Positions 47,841 to 56,455 of a DNA stretch of 64,000 nt are shown piece after piece. The stretch spans positions 316,958-380,957 of the forward strand of contig WMKK01000005.1 in the NCBI GenBank assembly GCA_012295225.1. The letters are read 5' to 3'. The notes below the pieces were generated by a model. That model was not told the DNA's origin, ran no database searches, and saw nothing but the letters and a program-made list of their open reading frames with translations. The translations under genes and the position numbers were made by a program. How positions within the stretch are numbered: position 1 is the stretch's first letter; each line of letters starts with the position of its first letter. This DNA is from Ostreococcus mediterraneus (Eukaryota; Chlorophyta; Mamiellophyceae; Mamiellales; Bathycoccaceae).

Positions 47841-48950
47841 CTATTGAGGAAAAATCGGCCACAAGCACACCAAGCCGTCTCGCGCTGCGCTCACCAAAAC
47901 CGAGCCGTCGGGCGCAAACGCCACATCCGTGACCACATCCTCGTGATACTTTAATACCGCTAACAGCCGCCCTTTAGATTTGGCTTTGTATTCAAACACG
48001 CGAACTTTACCATCCCAACATCCGCACGCGACGATTTTATCGTCGGCTCGAATGGCGACGGCGCTCACGCCTGGCTGCTTCATCGCCGAGCTCACGACGT
48101 TGGCGTACGGCGCGTGCGTTCGAACGATACGAACGGCGACGCCATGCGTATCATCATCGACGTCGAACGCGTATCGCACCGCGGCACCATCTGCGCCGCC
48201 CGACATCGCGCCCGTCCCGCTCGCGTCCGCGCTCGCGCAAAGCACCGTCTCCGAGTGCGCGCGCGCGCGCCACATCACGCGTGCCAATCCCGTCGACGCG
48301 GGATTCTCCCCATCGATGATGTCCAACGCCCATAAAATAACGCTTCCGTCTTCGTATCCCGCGAACACCATCGGCGTCGTCTTTCGGCTTGGTACGAACG
48401 CCACGCACGTCGCCATACCAACCTTCGCGTCTTCGTCTTTGTCGCCATCGCCGCCACCCACCGCGGGCGCGACGCACACAATTTTCCCATCACTCGCGCG
48501 CATGACAACAATAGACCCATCCGCGGCGCCCGCGCACGCGACGTACTCGCCTTCGTCGCTCGCCAACCGACAAAAGCTACGCGACGCGCCCGCGCTCACC
48601 CGCGCGTCCACGTCCTCCGTCCCCAACGCCGCCGCCACCGCCTCACCATCGCCGCCATCGCCGTCGCCAGGCAACGCCCAGAACTTCACGCTCCCGTCTC
48701 GCCCCTGCGTCGCGACGCCGCGCGCGACGCTGCGCATGGATAATACCCCAGAAGATGCCCCGTGCGCGCGCGTGGGCGCACCAACCATCCGTCGCGTGCG
48801 CACGTCCCACGCGACAACCACGCCGTCGGCGTCGGCGGTGTGCACCGCGCGCGAGCTCGATGGCGATGCGAACAGCGCGCACGTGACGTCCGTGGCGTGC
48901 GCGCCGCGCAGCACGTGCGGCGCGGGCGCGGGGTTGGGCGTGGGTTGCAT
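47841..48950 (-). CDS. GNB1L/ASA1-like WD40 protein
   Basis: A 369-residue WD40 propeller starting MQPTPNPAPAPHVLRGAHATDVTCALF. PSPHVLRGH-like N-terminus, DADGVVVAWDVRTRRMV, RDGSVKFWALPGDG and the C-terminal CGCWDGKVRVFEYKAKSKGRLLAVLKYHEDVVTDV with LWPIF-type end match GNB1L (yeast Asa1, plant DSE1). In yeast and animals it supports stability of PIKK kinases in the ASTRA/TTT network. The frame continues to 49205 but would overlap the divergent J-protein gene, so the start at 48950 was taken. Confidence 0.85.
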   Translation of the reverse strand: MQPTPNPAPAPHVLRGAHATDVTCALFASPSSSRAVHTADADGVVVAWDVRTRRMVGAPTRAHGASSGVLSMRSVARGVATQGRDGSVKFWALPGDGDGGDGEAVAAALGTEDVDARVSAGASRSFCRLASDEGEYVACAGAADGSIVVMRASDGKIVCVAPAVGGGDGDKDEDAKVGMATCVAFVPSRKTTPMVFAGYEDGSVILWALDIIDGENPASTGLARVMWRARAHSETVLCASADASGTGAMSGGADGAAVRYAFDVDDDTHGVAVRIVRTHAPYANVVSSAMKQPGVSAVAIRADDKIVACGCWDGKVRVFEYKAKSKGRLLAVLKYHEDVVTDVAFAPDGSVLVSAARDGLVCLWPIFPQ

Positions 48951-49100
48951 TGAAAAAGCGCGCCACAGTGTGCCGACGACGACGACGGACGACGGCGACG
49001 GAGTGTTTCTACGGACGACGAACGACGACGAACACGCGTGAGGCGTGACGCTCTCGCGTGTCTCCGTGCTCTCCGTCGCGCGCTCGCCTTCGCGCGGTCG

Positions 49101-49763
49101 ATGAACGGCGAGGACCGCGGCGGCACCGAACGACGCGGCGGCGGACACAAACCTTCGCGCGAGCGCACGCATTCGTTCGGCGGCGTGGAGCTGGAGACGG
49201 AGCACGAAGCGATAGCGCGGGCGAAGTCAGCGCGACGCGCTGGGTCGGAGGAACCGGCGTCGGGCGCGCGCGGTGGGCGAGGCGACGGCGCGAAGGAGGC
49301 GGCGAGGCGACGGCGCGAAGGAGGCGGCGAGGCGGAGGACGGGAGCGAGGCGAGCGGCGAGCGGCATTCGTCGCCCGCATCGACGACGACTACGCGTAAG
49401 AAGGATTATTACGATATTCTCGGTGTAGATTTCGAGGCGAGCGAAGGGGAGATTCGACGGGCGTATTTAAAGTTGGCGTTGCGTTCGCACCCGGACAAAC
49501 ACGGCGACACGGCGGAGGCCAAGGCAAAGTTCCAAGAGATTGGCGAGGCGTATCACGTGTTGAGCGACGCCGAGCGACGATTGGAGTATAACGAGTCTGG
49601 GGAATACGCGATTGACGATTTCGGGTTGGAGGAGTATTTGAAACGGTTTCATAGTTTTGTATTGACGTCGCAAGGCTTGAGTTTGGGGTCGACGTTTACG
49701 GGCGAGGACGAAGACGAGGAGGTTCAAGACGAATTGCGCGCCTTCTTGGGATTTAGCGCGTAG
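49101..49763 (+). CDS. J-domain protein
   Basis: A 220-residue protein. The first 90 residues are hydrophilic, rich in Gly, Arg and Glu, and without recognisable fold. A J domain follows (KKDYYDILGVDFEASEGEIRRAYLKLAL, HPDKHGD). The C-terminal 55 residues (DDFGLEEYLKRFHSFVLTSQGLSLGST ... QDELRAFLGF) resemble a short plant J-protein subgroup. It should stimulate an Hsp70; no targeting signal is obvious. The low-complexity N-terminus is coded by repeated ggcgaggcg units. Confidence 0.82.
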   Translation: MNGEDRGGTERRGGGHKPSRERTHSFGGVELETEHEAIARAKSARRAGSEEPASGARGGRGDGAKEAARRRREGGGEAEDGSEASGERHSSPASTTTTRKKDYYDILGVDFEASEGEIRRAYLKLALRSHPDKHGDTAEAKAKFQEIGEAYHVLSDAERRLEYNESGEYAIDDFGLEEYLKRFHSFVLTSQGLSLGSTFTGEDEDEEVQDELRAFLGFSA

Positions 49764-49804
49764 AGTAACAACGAAACACACACATCGTGTTGGTAGTGAC
49801 GTGA

Positions 49805-50506
49805 GTGATCAGAGTGTTGCCATCCATCATCATGCCGCCGCCGCCACAACAACACGAACGAGTGGATACGCACAAGCGTCTTCGAGCGGCGTGTACGACG
49901 TATCGCGCGCTCAAAAGCGAATGGGCGGATGCGCGCGTGGAAACGAAAGATGCGTTAACCGTCATGGCGAACGCGGCGCTAGAGTTAGAAAATGCGCCAC
50001 TCATCGTGTTGCCGGACACGCTCGCGACGAATGAAGGCGAGTTGCGCGCCGGGATTAAAGCGCGTCGGGAAGAAGCGCTCGAGCGCGCGCGCGAGACGCT
50101 CGCCGAATGCGCCGAACACGTCGCCGATATACGCGCGGATTTCGAAAAACTCGCAAATGTTGACAGATACTTGGCTGCACCGTACCCCGAAGATGGACCA
50201 GTGTTCAAGACTCTTACGTTTAAAGAGTTTAAGCGCGTGTTTGGTCGCGTCGCGACGATGTACGTCGACGACATCGTCGCCAAAGAGGCGCTATTGCGCA
50301 ACATAGTAGATCGTCGACGACATGATACACATGGCAAGGATGATGTCAGCGGTGATGACATCCAAACGGCGTCGGCCTCGTCGTCGGCGTCGGTGGCGTC
50401 GCGTGATGTTTATTTAGCCATCATTTCTGCGTGGATTTTAGATCCGTACGTCGACGAAGACGTATTGGACGAATTCGACGCCCTCATCTTGCGCGCCGAG
50501 CTCTGA
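49805..50506 (+). CDS. helical protein, possibly CINP-like
   Basis: A 233-residue protein from the ATG at 49805, with a second candidate start at 49832 (MPPPPQQHE). It is helical and acidic, with heptad-like stretches (RRAACTTYRALKSEWADAR, ARREEALERARETLAECAEHV). The end, VYLAIISAWILDPYVDEDVLDEFDALI, is reminiscent of the C-terminus of CDK2-interacting protein (CINP), which has a conserved W-x-x-x-P-Y/F ending. That match is short, so the family is only a suggestion. It sits 41 bp after the J-protein stop on the same strand. Confidence 0.5.
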   Translation: MIRVLPSIIMPPPPQQHERVDTHKRLRAACTTYRALKSEWADARVETKDALTVMANAALELENAPLIVLPDTLATNEGELRAGIKARREEALERARETLAECAEHVADIRADFEKLANVDRYLAAPYPEDGPVFKTLTFKEFKRVFGRVATMYVDDIVAKEALLRNIVDRRRHDTHGKDDVSGDDIQTASASSSASVASRDVYLAIISAWILDPYVDEDVLDEFDALILRAEL

Positions 50507-50675
50507 CGACGACCGTCGTGCCTTGCGTACACATTCATACGTACGTACACTCTTTCTCTCTCACATAGCACACACATTAGCAGTACGTTATCCGTTTCCG
50601 TTTTGTCTAGTCAGCGTCGGGCCACCAATATCATGCCTCATCGTGTCTTCATAGTGCGCCGCGTCGACGACGTCG

Positions 50676-51401
50676 ATGTCGACGACTATGGCGACGGTCG
50701 CGCGCGCGCTTCACGTGTCCCACGCCTCGACGTCGTCGTCGTCGTCGTCGCGCGCGAAACCGCGCGCGCGTCGCCTCGCGCTCGCGCGCGCGGGGACGGG
50801 CCTCTTTGACGACCCCGAGTTTGCCGCGCGCGTTCTCGCCTCGTTCCCCGCCGCCGGCGCCACCGCGAACGCGGAAGAAGCGCGCGTGTTATGGGAGAAT
50901 GGCTACGTCGCCTTGGACGTTCGCGCGCGCGCCGAGGTGGAGTTTGAAGGCAATGTCCCGAATCCGCCCAAGCCGGGCGCGAGCGCGGGCGACCGCGTGC
51001 TCGCGGTGCCTCTCGTCGACGCCACGCGCGCGTACGACGCGCAGGCGGGGAAAAAAGTGTACAAGCAACAACTCGTCGACGCGAACGCGTTCGTGGCGGC
51101 GGTGCGCGCGGCGAACGGTGGGGTGGAACGAGGCGTGTTGGTTATGGATGACTCGGGCGGCGTTCGCGCCAAGAGAGCGGAAAGCGTCCTCACTTCGAAT
51201 GGTTTTCAATCCGTCGTCGTCGTACAAGGCGGTGCGAACGCGTGGAAGAGCGCGTGGGATGCCACCATGCGCCGTCGTCAGCTTCCAGGGTCGTTCAGTC
51301 GCGGATTTGACAATCCGATGTTTGCCGACAGCAACGTCGTCGCCGAAGATTTTGGCGCGTCGAGCGACGACACCGTATGGATCGTCGACGACGACGACTG
51401 A
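50676..51401 (+). CDS. rhodanese-like plastid protein with Asp in place of the active Cys
   Basis: A 241-residue protein with a Ser/Arg/Ala-rich plastid-type presequence (first 40 residues; a second ATG lies at codon 5). The rhodanese fold is seen in LWENGYVALDVRARAEVEFEGNVPNPPKPG, and RGVLVMDDSGGVRAKRAESVL replaces the usual active loop VYCxSGxRS, so the nucleophilic Cys is Asp. NGFQSVVVVQGGANAWK completes it. Plants have several such inactive rhodanese-like thylakoid or stromal proteins. Sulfur-transfer activity is unlikely; a scaffold role is inference. Confidence 0.8.
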   Translation: MSTTMATVARALHVSHASTSSSSSSRAKPRARRLALARAGTGLFDDPEFAARVLASFPAAGATANAEEARVLWENGYVALDVRARAEVEFEGNVPNPPKPGASAGDRVLAVPLVDATRAYDAQAGKKVYKQQLVDANAFVAAVRAANGGVERGVLVMDDSGGVRAKRAESVLTSNGFQSVVVVQGGANAWKSAWDATMRRRQLPGSFSRGFDNPMFADSNVVAEDFGASSDDTVWIVDDDD

Positions 51402-51532
51402 CTTTAGTCCTGTACGACGCGGTAGTGATATGATATTATTGTAACTAGATACCGGTAATCTGATATTGTTGTTCCTGTTTCTTCGTGACTTTCTACCGCG
51501 CGCGCCTTTGATTTCTGGTTTAGGCGACGACG

Positions 51533-51566
51533 CCGACAAAAAAGGTACCCATAACGTTTGCCATGA
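51533..51566 (+). repeat. TACCCATAAC element, copy 1
   Basis: Differs from copy 2 (51765-51795) by one 3-base gap and two substitutions. No known RNA gene follows within the spacing seen for copy 2. Confidence 0.6.
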
Positions 51567-51764
51567 CGCATTTAGAACGATTACGAAACGATCGAGTTCA
51601 GTTACACCTCTGGAGTATTTTGCTTTCGCACTGTTGTTGACACAGCGCATTTTTAGATAAACGAAGTAAGTAAGGTACCGAACGAAGTAAGGGTACTTAT
51701 TGACGCCATGCTTACATCGTTCCTCCGAGGCGGAGGCGCCCTCGTCGTCGGCATCGCGAATTTC

Positions 51765-51795
51765 CCGACAAAAGTACCCATAACTTTTGCTATGA
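51765..51795 (+). promoter_or_regulatory. TACCCATAAC element, copy 2, upstream of tRNA-Thr
   Basis: Ends 64 bases before the first base of the tRNA. A TATA-like tatatgat follows near 51841. The place is similar to upstream sequence elements of plant small-RNA genes, which is an analogy and not proof. Confidence 0.4.
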
Positions 51796-51859
51796 TAGGC
51801 CTTTGCCGTATTGTGATAGATCCTTATGTTGTCTTGCGCCTATATGATCTCGTACTTAA

Positions 51860-51931
51860 GCAGTTGTAGCTCAGTGGTAGAGCGTCCGTTTAGTAAGCGG
51901 AAGGTCGAGAGATCAAGCCTCTCCTACTGTA
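51860..51931 (+). tRNA. tRNA-Thr (anticodon AGT)
   Basis: 72 bases without CCA. Acceptor arms gcagttg and ctactgt pair except for one T-T mismatch and one G-T wobble. D stem gctc/gagc; anticodon stem tccgt/gcgga with loop ttAGTaa; T stem gagag/ctctc with loop atcaagc. Internal box A (tagctcagtgg) and box B (gatcaagcc) are intact. T runs (tttt, ttttt) within 30 bases downstream fit RNA polymerase III termination. No intron. Confidence 0.85.
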
Positions 51932-52172
51932 TTTTACTCTTTTTAACCCCATATATAATTTTTATAAAAATAAAAAGTTTTACGTTTCAAAGTATGGGCG
52001 TCATACCGACACAATATGTATACATCGTTCATCGATGTCACATATCAGCACACTATACCGCTCTCGCGCCCACACTACGTCGTCGCCCCGCGCCGAGGTC
52101 GTCGTGTCGTCGACCGTCGGCGTCCACGACGTCACACCGCCTGCGGGCTGATCCGGGGCCGCCGCCGCCGCC

Positions 52173-52643
52173 ATGCGTCGCACGGGTTCGATGCAAGACG
52201 TCAAGGCGTTCGTGAAGCACTTCCCCGAACACCTCTCATGGCGCGCCGAACGCGAATCCTTTGCGCACGAAGCGGCGCAGTACGCGCTCTGGGTGCCATT
52301 CGCGCTCGGCGCGAACAAGCTCGGGTTTGAAACGCTCTCGTACCTGTTCGCGACGTGGTTCGTGCTCGGCGAGGCGATGTTGCTGTACATGCACGCGAGC
52401 AAGTCAAAGGTGCTGCGCGCGCTGCGATGGTGGCACGTGGTGGGCGCGATCGCGATCGCCGCCTCGGTGGCTGGGGTGCCGGTGCGACGCACGTTTGGGC
52501 GTTTCGTGCTCGAGTATGTGTTTTTTGGCGCCCTCGTCATGGCGTGCGTGTTTCCGTTGATACCCAAGGCGTTCCGTCACGATGTACCGGATATGATTTA
52601 TGCCTTGGGGTTCTTGAAAAAGAAAAAGGAGTCGACGGATTAG
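52173..52643 (+). CDS. small polytopic membrane protein, unknown
   Basis: A 156-residue protein with about four hydrophobic segments: YALWVPFALGANKLGFETL, LFATWFVLGEAMLLYM, WWHVVGAIAIAASVAGV and LEYVFFGALVMACVFPLI. The C-terminus ends in a lysine cluster (KKKKESTD). A second ATG lies at codon 7. I do not recognise a family. The hydrophobic pattern and its length make it a credible gene; its membrane is unknown. Confidence 0.65.
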   Translation: MRRTGSMQDVKAFVKHFPEHLSWRAERESFAHEAAQYALWVPFALGANKLGFETLSYLFATWFVLGEAMLLYMHASKSKVLRALRWWHVVGAIAIAASVAGVPVRRTFGRFVLEYVFFGALVMACVFPLIPKAFRHDVPDMIYALGFLKKKKESTD

Positions 52644-52778
52644 ATTGCTGACGTTACTACTTAGATCGTAGACGGGTGGATCGTAGACGCTTTCATCCAA
52701 GAAGAATTATTAGACTTTTGTAAACTACCACATACATACTTGACGACTCCTACTGTTCTACTACTATATTTACTACTA

Positions 52779-55553
52779 CTATTTGTTGTTGTTCTCGGCG
52801 ACGGCGGCGGTGGACGCCACGAGCAACTCCTCCGCGCGCTTCAACGCCAACGCGTCGGTGAACTCATCCAGCAGAAATCCATCCATGAGCGCCTTGACGT
52901 CTGACACCGTCACGTCCCCAACTCGATGATCTTTCACGCGCCCTTGCGCGAAATTATACGTCCGAATTCTTTCGCTTCGATCGGCGCTGCCAATCAGTGA
53001 GCTTCGCAACTCTGAACGTTCCTTTGCGAGCTTTTCGCGTTCCAATTCGTACAGCCGCGCGCGAAGCACGCTAAACGCCTTGGCTTTATTTTTATGCTGC
53101 GACCGCTCGTCTTGAATGACGACGGTGATGCCCGATGGAATGTGCGTCAATCGCACGGCGCTATTCGTGGTGTTTACGTGCTGCCCACCGGCGCCGCTGG
53201 CGCGCATGGTGTCGATGCGCACGTCTTCATCGCGTAGGTCCACGTCGACGTCTTCGGCGTGCGGCAATACGGCGACAGACGCCGTGCTCGTGTGCACGCG
53301 TCCCTGCGTCTCCGTCTCTGGCACGCGTTGCACGCGATGCACACCGGATTCGAATTTCAGCCTCCCGAACACGCCGTCGCCGAGAACCTCGACGCTCGCC
53401 TCGCGAATGCCCTTACCGTCGGTTTCAGACGTGGTCAACACGTCAAACGTCCACCCGCGTTTCCGCGCGTGCAACGCGTACATGCGCACGAGCTCAGCCG
53501 CAAAGAGCGCGGCTTCATCGCCACCCGCGCCCGCGCGGACTTCTAAAATAGCCCCGCGATCGTCGGCATCGTCCTTGGGGAGGAACATGACGCGCAGCTC
53601 GAGCTCGGCTGGAGGTAACGCGGCGTCAATGACGGCGAGTTCTTCGGTCGCCAAGTCGACGATGTCGTCGTCGTCGTCGTCGTCGGCTCGGAGCAGGTCT
53701 TCCAGAGAGGCTTTTTCGCGACGGAGCGCCTTGACTTTTTCGTATTGCTCGACGATGGGTTCGAGTTTACTTAACTCCTTGTTTGCCTCGATCATGCGAT
53801 CGATGGCGACGCCTTGTTCGGAGAGTAAGGCGACGAGCGCGTCGCGTCGGCGGAGGACGATTTCGGCGCCTTCGTCGAGCGAAGAATCATTCGTCGTCGT
53901 CGTCGTCGTCGTCGAGTATCCTCGAGCGGCGCGTTGCTCAATCGCGTAACCGACGCGTAAAAGCGTAGACTCGCGAAACCTCGGTGCGATGAGCTGCACG
54001 CCAAGAGGTAAGCCGCTCGTGCGCGACCGACGGATGGGCACGGACATCGCCGGGACGCCCGCGAGCGACGCCGGCGTCGTCATGACGTCGGTGGCGTACG
54101 CGCGCTCTGGAAGCGTCGCCGCGACGTCTGCAATCTTCGGCGCGGTACCGATGGCACTGGGTGTGAGCAAAACATCAACGCCCTGCGTGGTGAACGCATC
54201 GGTGAAATCCTGCGCGACGAGTCGGCGGACTTTTTGCGCTCGAATGAAATATTCCGCGGCGCGTTGGCTGCTCAACGCAAAGGTGCCGACGAGGACGCGA
54301 CGACGGACTTCGTCGCCAAATCCCGCGCTTCGCGCGCTCGTGACGGCGGATTGGTACTCCTGAGATAAGTATGCTTCGCGCGATACCGCGTGTGTGACGT
54401 CGCCGTAGCGGGCGGCGTCGTAGCGCGCTAAATTACTCGACGCCTCCGCCGGGGCAAGGACGTAGTAGCACGCGAGCGCGCGAGCGGTGTGCGGCATGCG
54501 CGTAGGCACGATTGTGGCGCCCAACGATTGCATCACACGCGCGGTATCGTCCCATACATCATACGCTTCTTGCGTGAGTTCGCGCACGGCGTACTCTTCG
54601 GGAATTCCGACGCGAACACCACGAAGAGGCGCGTCGTCGAAGGCGTCCATTCGACCAGAGACGACGTCTCGAGCGAACGCGTCTACATCAGCACAACGCT
54701 CTACGCTCGTTGCATCGAGTTCGTCCTCGCCCTGCATCGCCGCGAGCACAACCGCGGCATCGCCAACCGTGCGTGCGAGCACGCCGACGGTATCTAACGA
54801 GCTACAATACGCAATCAATCCAAACCTCGACACGCGCCCGTACGTCGGTTTCAATCCCACGACGCCGCAATACGCCGCTGGTAATCGCACCGACCCTCCA
54901 GTGTCGCTTCCGAGCGCAAAAAACGCCGACCCATTCGCCACCGCCGCAGCGCTCCCCGCACTCGACCCACCAGCGGTGCGAGCGCCGTCCGAAGACGTCG
55001 GATTTAACGTCGCGCCTCGCGTCGACGTCGTCCCCGAGCTCCCCATGCCAAACTCATCCATGTTTGTCGTCCCGATGAGCACCGCCCCCGAGCGGTCACG
55101 CAACAGTCGCACAGCGGTAGCGTCATATACTGGCACGTGCCCGCGCAGCATCGCGCTCCCGCACGTCGTTTCTACGCCCGCGACGCAGAGGTTTTCCTTG
55201 ACGGCGAATGGCACGCCGTCGAGCGCCGACGCGAGCTCACCGCCACCACTCGCGCTCGCGCCCGCGTCGCCACCGTCCGACGCCCGTCGGCGCGCATCCG
55301 ACGCGCGCGCATCTCGCACCGCGCGGTGCCACATCGATTGACGCCCCGTAGACGCCGTCGTCGACGCGTCTTTGTCATCTCGAGTGAACGCATTCGATGT
55401 CAACGCATCGACATCAACGCGCCGCCGCGCGTGCGCGACGAGATCGCCGCTCGTGAGCGCGCCTGAATCGAGCGCACGCGCCGCCTCGACGATGGTTGTC
55501 GGCCACGTGGCGTACGAGCGACGACGGTGACGCGTCGCCGCGCGAGAGAGCAT
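52779..55553 (-). CDS. GatA-peptide chain release factor 1 fusion, organellar
   Basis: A single 924-residue frame. Residues 1-18 resemble a mitochondrial presequence. Residues about 19-545 are a complete GatA amidase: Lys in VPFAVKEN (K119), the GGSSAGS loop (195-201) and Ser in [12 protein letters not shown] (S221), ending [12 protein letters not shown] threonine run (548-554) joins it to release factor 1, residues about 565-915: [12 protein letters not shown], the PxT-position [19 protein letters not shown] with the GGQ tripeptide (789-791), and [12 protein letters not shown]. GatA makes Gln-tRNA(Gln) with GatB and GatC; RF1 ends translation at UAA and UAG. Both halves look functional. No stop or start candidate separates them strongly. 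Confidence 0.92.
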   Translation of the reverse strand: MLSRAATRHRRRSYATWPTTIVEAARALDSGALTSGDLVAHARRRVDVDALTSNAFTRDDKDASTTASTGRQSMWHRAVRDARASDARRRASDGGDAGASASGGGELASALDGVPFAVKENLCVAGVETTCGSAMLRGHVPVYDATAVRLLRDRSGAVLIGTTNMDEFGMGSSGTTSTRGATLNPTSSDGARTAGGSSAGSAAAVANGSAFFALGSDTGGSVRLPAAYCGVVGLKPTYGRVSRFGLIAYCSSLDTVGVLARTVGDAAVVLAAMQGEDELDATSVERCADVDAFARDVVSGRMDAFDDAPLRGVRVGIPEEYAVRELTQEAYDVWDDTARVMQSLGATIVPTRMPHTARALACYYVLAPAEASSNLARYDAARYGDVTHAVSREAYLSQEYQSAVTSARSAGFGDEVRRRVLVGTFALSSQRAAEYFIRAQKVRRLVAQDFTDAFTTQGVDVLLTPSAIGTAPKIADVAATLPERAYATDVMTTPASLAGVPAMSVPIRRSRTSGLPLGVQLIAPRFRESTLLRVGYAIEQRAARGYSTTTTTTTNDSSLDEGAEIVLRRRDALVALLSEQGVAIDRMIEANKELSKLEPIVEQYEKVKALRREKASLEDLLRADDDDDDDIVDLATEELAVIDAALPPAELELRVMFLPKDDADDRGAILEVRAGAGGDEAALFAAELVRMYALHARKRGWTFDVLTTSETDGKGIREASVEVLGDGVFGRLKFESGVHRVQRVPETETQGRVHTSTASVAVLPHAEDVDVDLRDEDVRIDTMRASGAGGQHVNTTNSAVRLTHIPSGITVVIQDERSQHKNKAKAFSVLRARLYELEREKLAKERSELRSSLIGSADRSERIRTYNFAQGRVKDHRVGDVTVSDVKALMDGFLLDEFTDALALKRAEELLVASTAAVAENNNK

Positions 55554-55609
55554 GAGTGCTGGCGAAGTCGGCGTCGAGCTCTGACGACACTTCGCGACGA
55601 CGCGACGCG

Positions 55610-56344
55610 ATGGGCGCGCGCGCGGGATGCGCGAGGATGCGCGCGACGGGCGCGACGGCGCGCGTGGGATCGGGTGCGACGTCGCGACGCGGCGTCAGAG
55701 CGACGTCAATGCGCGCGAAAGTTGGTGCTGGTCGCGACGTTGTTGTTGATGATGTTCACGGTGTTGAATCGCACGGCGCCGTCGCTATCGCCGGCGAGCC
55801 CCGGCCGCGAATGCGCGCGACGGTGGGGGCAGCGACATTGTCTGCGCTCGTCGCGCTCGCGCTCGCGGACGGGGCGCATGCGGCCAAGTACGACGCGACG
55901 TTTGATGACCCGGTGGAACCGTTTACGATTTATGGCACTGTCGAAAAGCAGTTTGCCATCAACGTCATGGATGAGAGCGGGCGTAAAATTATCGGTCGTC
56001 GTCGCGGGATGACGGCGACGGCGTGTGCGAACGTGGTTCCGGCGTCTTCGATCCCAGGGAACGGACGACCGCCTCGAGCGTTGCGCGCGCCGGCGTGTTC
56101 GACGGCGACGGTGGAGGGCGAGATAACGAGTCAAAAGCAAATGTTACCGGCGTGTGCGCCGGCGTGTAAGGCGTCGTGTAGCGCTGGATTGCAAGAGTAC
56201 ATTGATGGCGCCAAGGTCTCGACGGGGTTCGGGTTGGGGAAAGAGCAACGGGAAAAAGTCATGCGCGCGTGCTTGACGACATGCGGAAAGGATTGCACAA
56301 AGTCGGGCAAATTCTATGATTTTATCATTCCGTTCAGGTTTTAG
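55610..56344 (+). CDS. probable plastid-lumen or envelope Cys-rich protein, unknown
   Basis: A 244-residue protein from the ATG at 55610 ([10 protein letters not shown]). An N-terminal Arg/Ala-rich presequence leads to a hydrophobic signal ([25 protein letters not shown]) with an AxA cleavage site, suggesting lumen targeting. The mature part has a cysteine pattern [13 protein letters not shown], then [25 protein letters not shown] do not recognise a family. The frame is open to 55556, two bases from the divergent GatA start, so a later start is likely. In-frame ATGs at 55637 and later are alternatives. Confidence 0.65.
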   Translation: MGARAGCARMRATGATARVGSGATSRRGVRATSMRAKVGAGRDVVVDDVHGVESHGAVAIAGEPRPRMRATVGAATLSALVALALADGAHAAKYDATFDDPVEPFTIYGTVEKQFAINVMDESGRKIIGRRRGMTATACANVVPASSIPGNGRPPRALRAPACSTATVEGEITSQKQMLPACAPACKASCSAGLQEYIDGAKVSTGFGLGKEQREKVMRACLTTCGKDCTKSGKFYDFIIPFRF

Positions 56345-56455
56345 TTGACATGATAACTATTGTCCGTGCTGATGGTAGCAGTGACGTTGAGCTGCAACCC
56401 CATCGCATCGAATTGCATCGCTCGCACCGCGTATTGTTTGTATTACTGTACATAT

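Larger units (their letters stand above)
51402..51859. other. non-coding stretch upstream of tRNA-Thr with repeated elements
   Basis: 458 bp, AT-richer than its surroundings, without a convincing reading frame. It holds two copies of a 31-34 base element around TACCCATAAC (51533-51566 and 51765-51795) and two copies of acgaagtaag (51661-51670 and 51682-51691). A short cgcccct-type hairpin (cctccgaggcggagg) is near 51722. I see no snRNA landmark. Confidence 0.55.
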
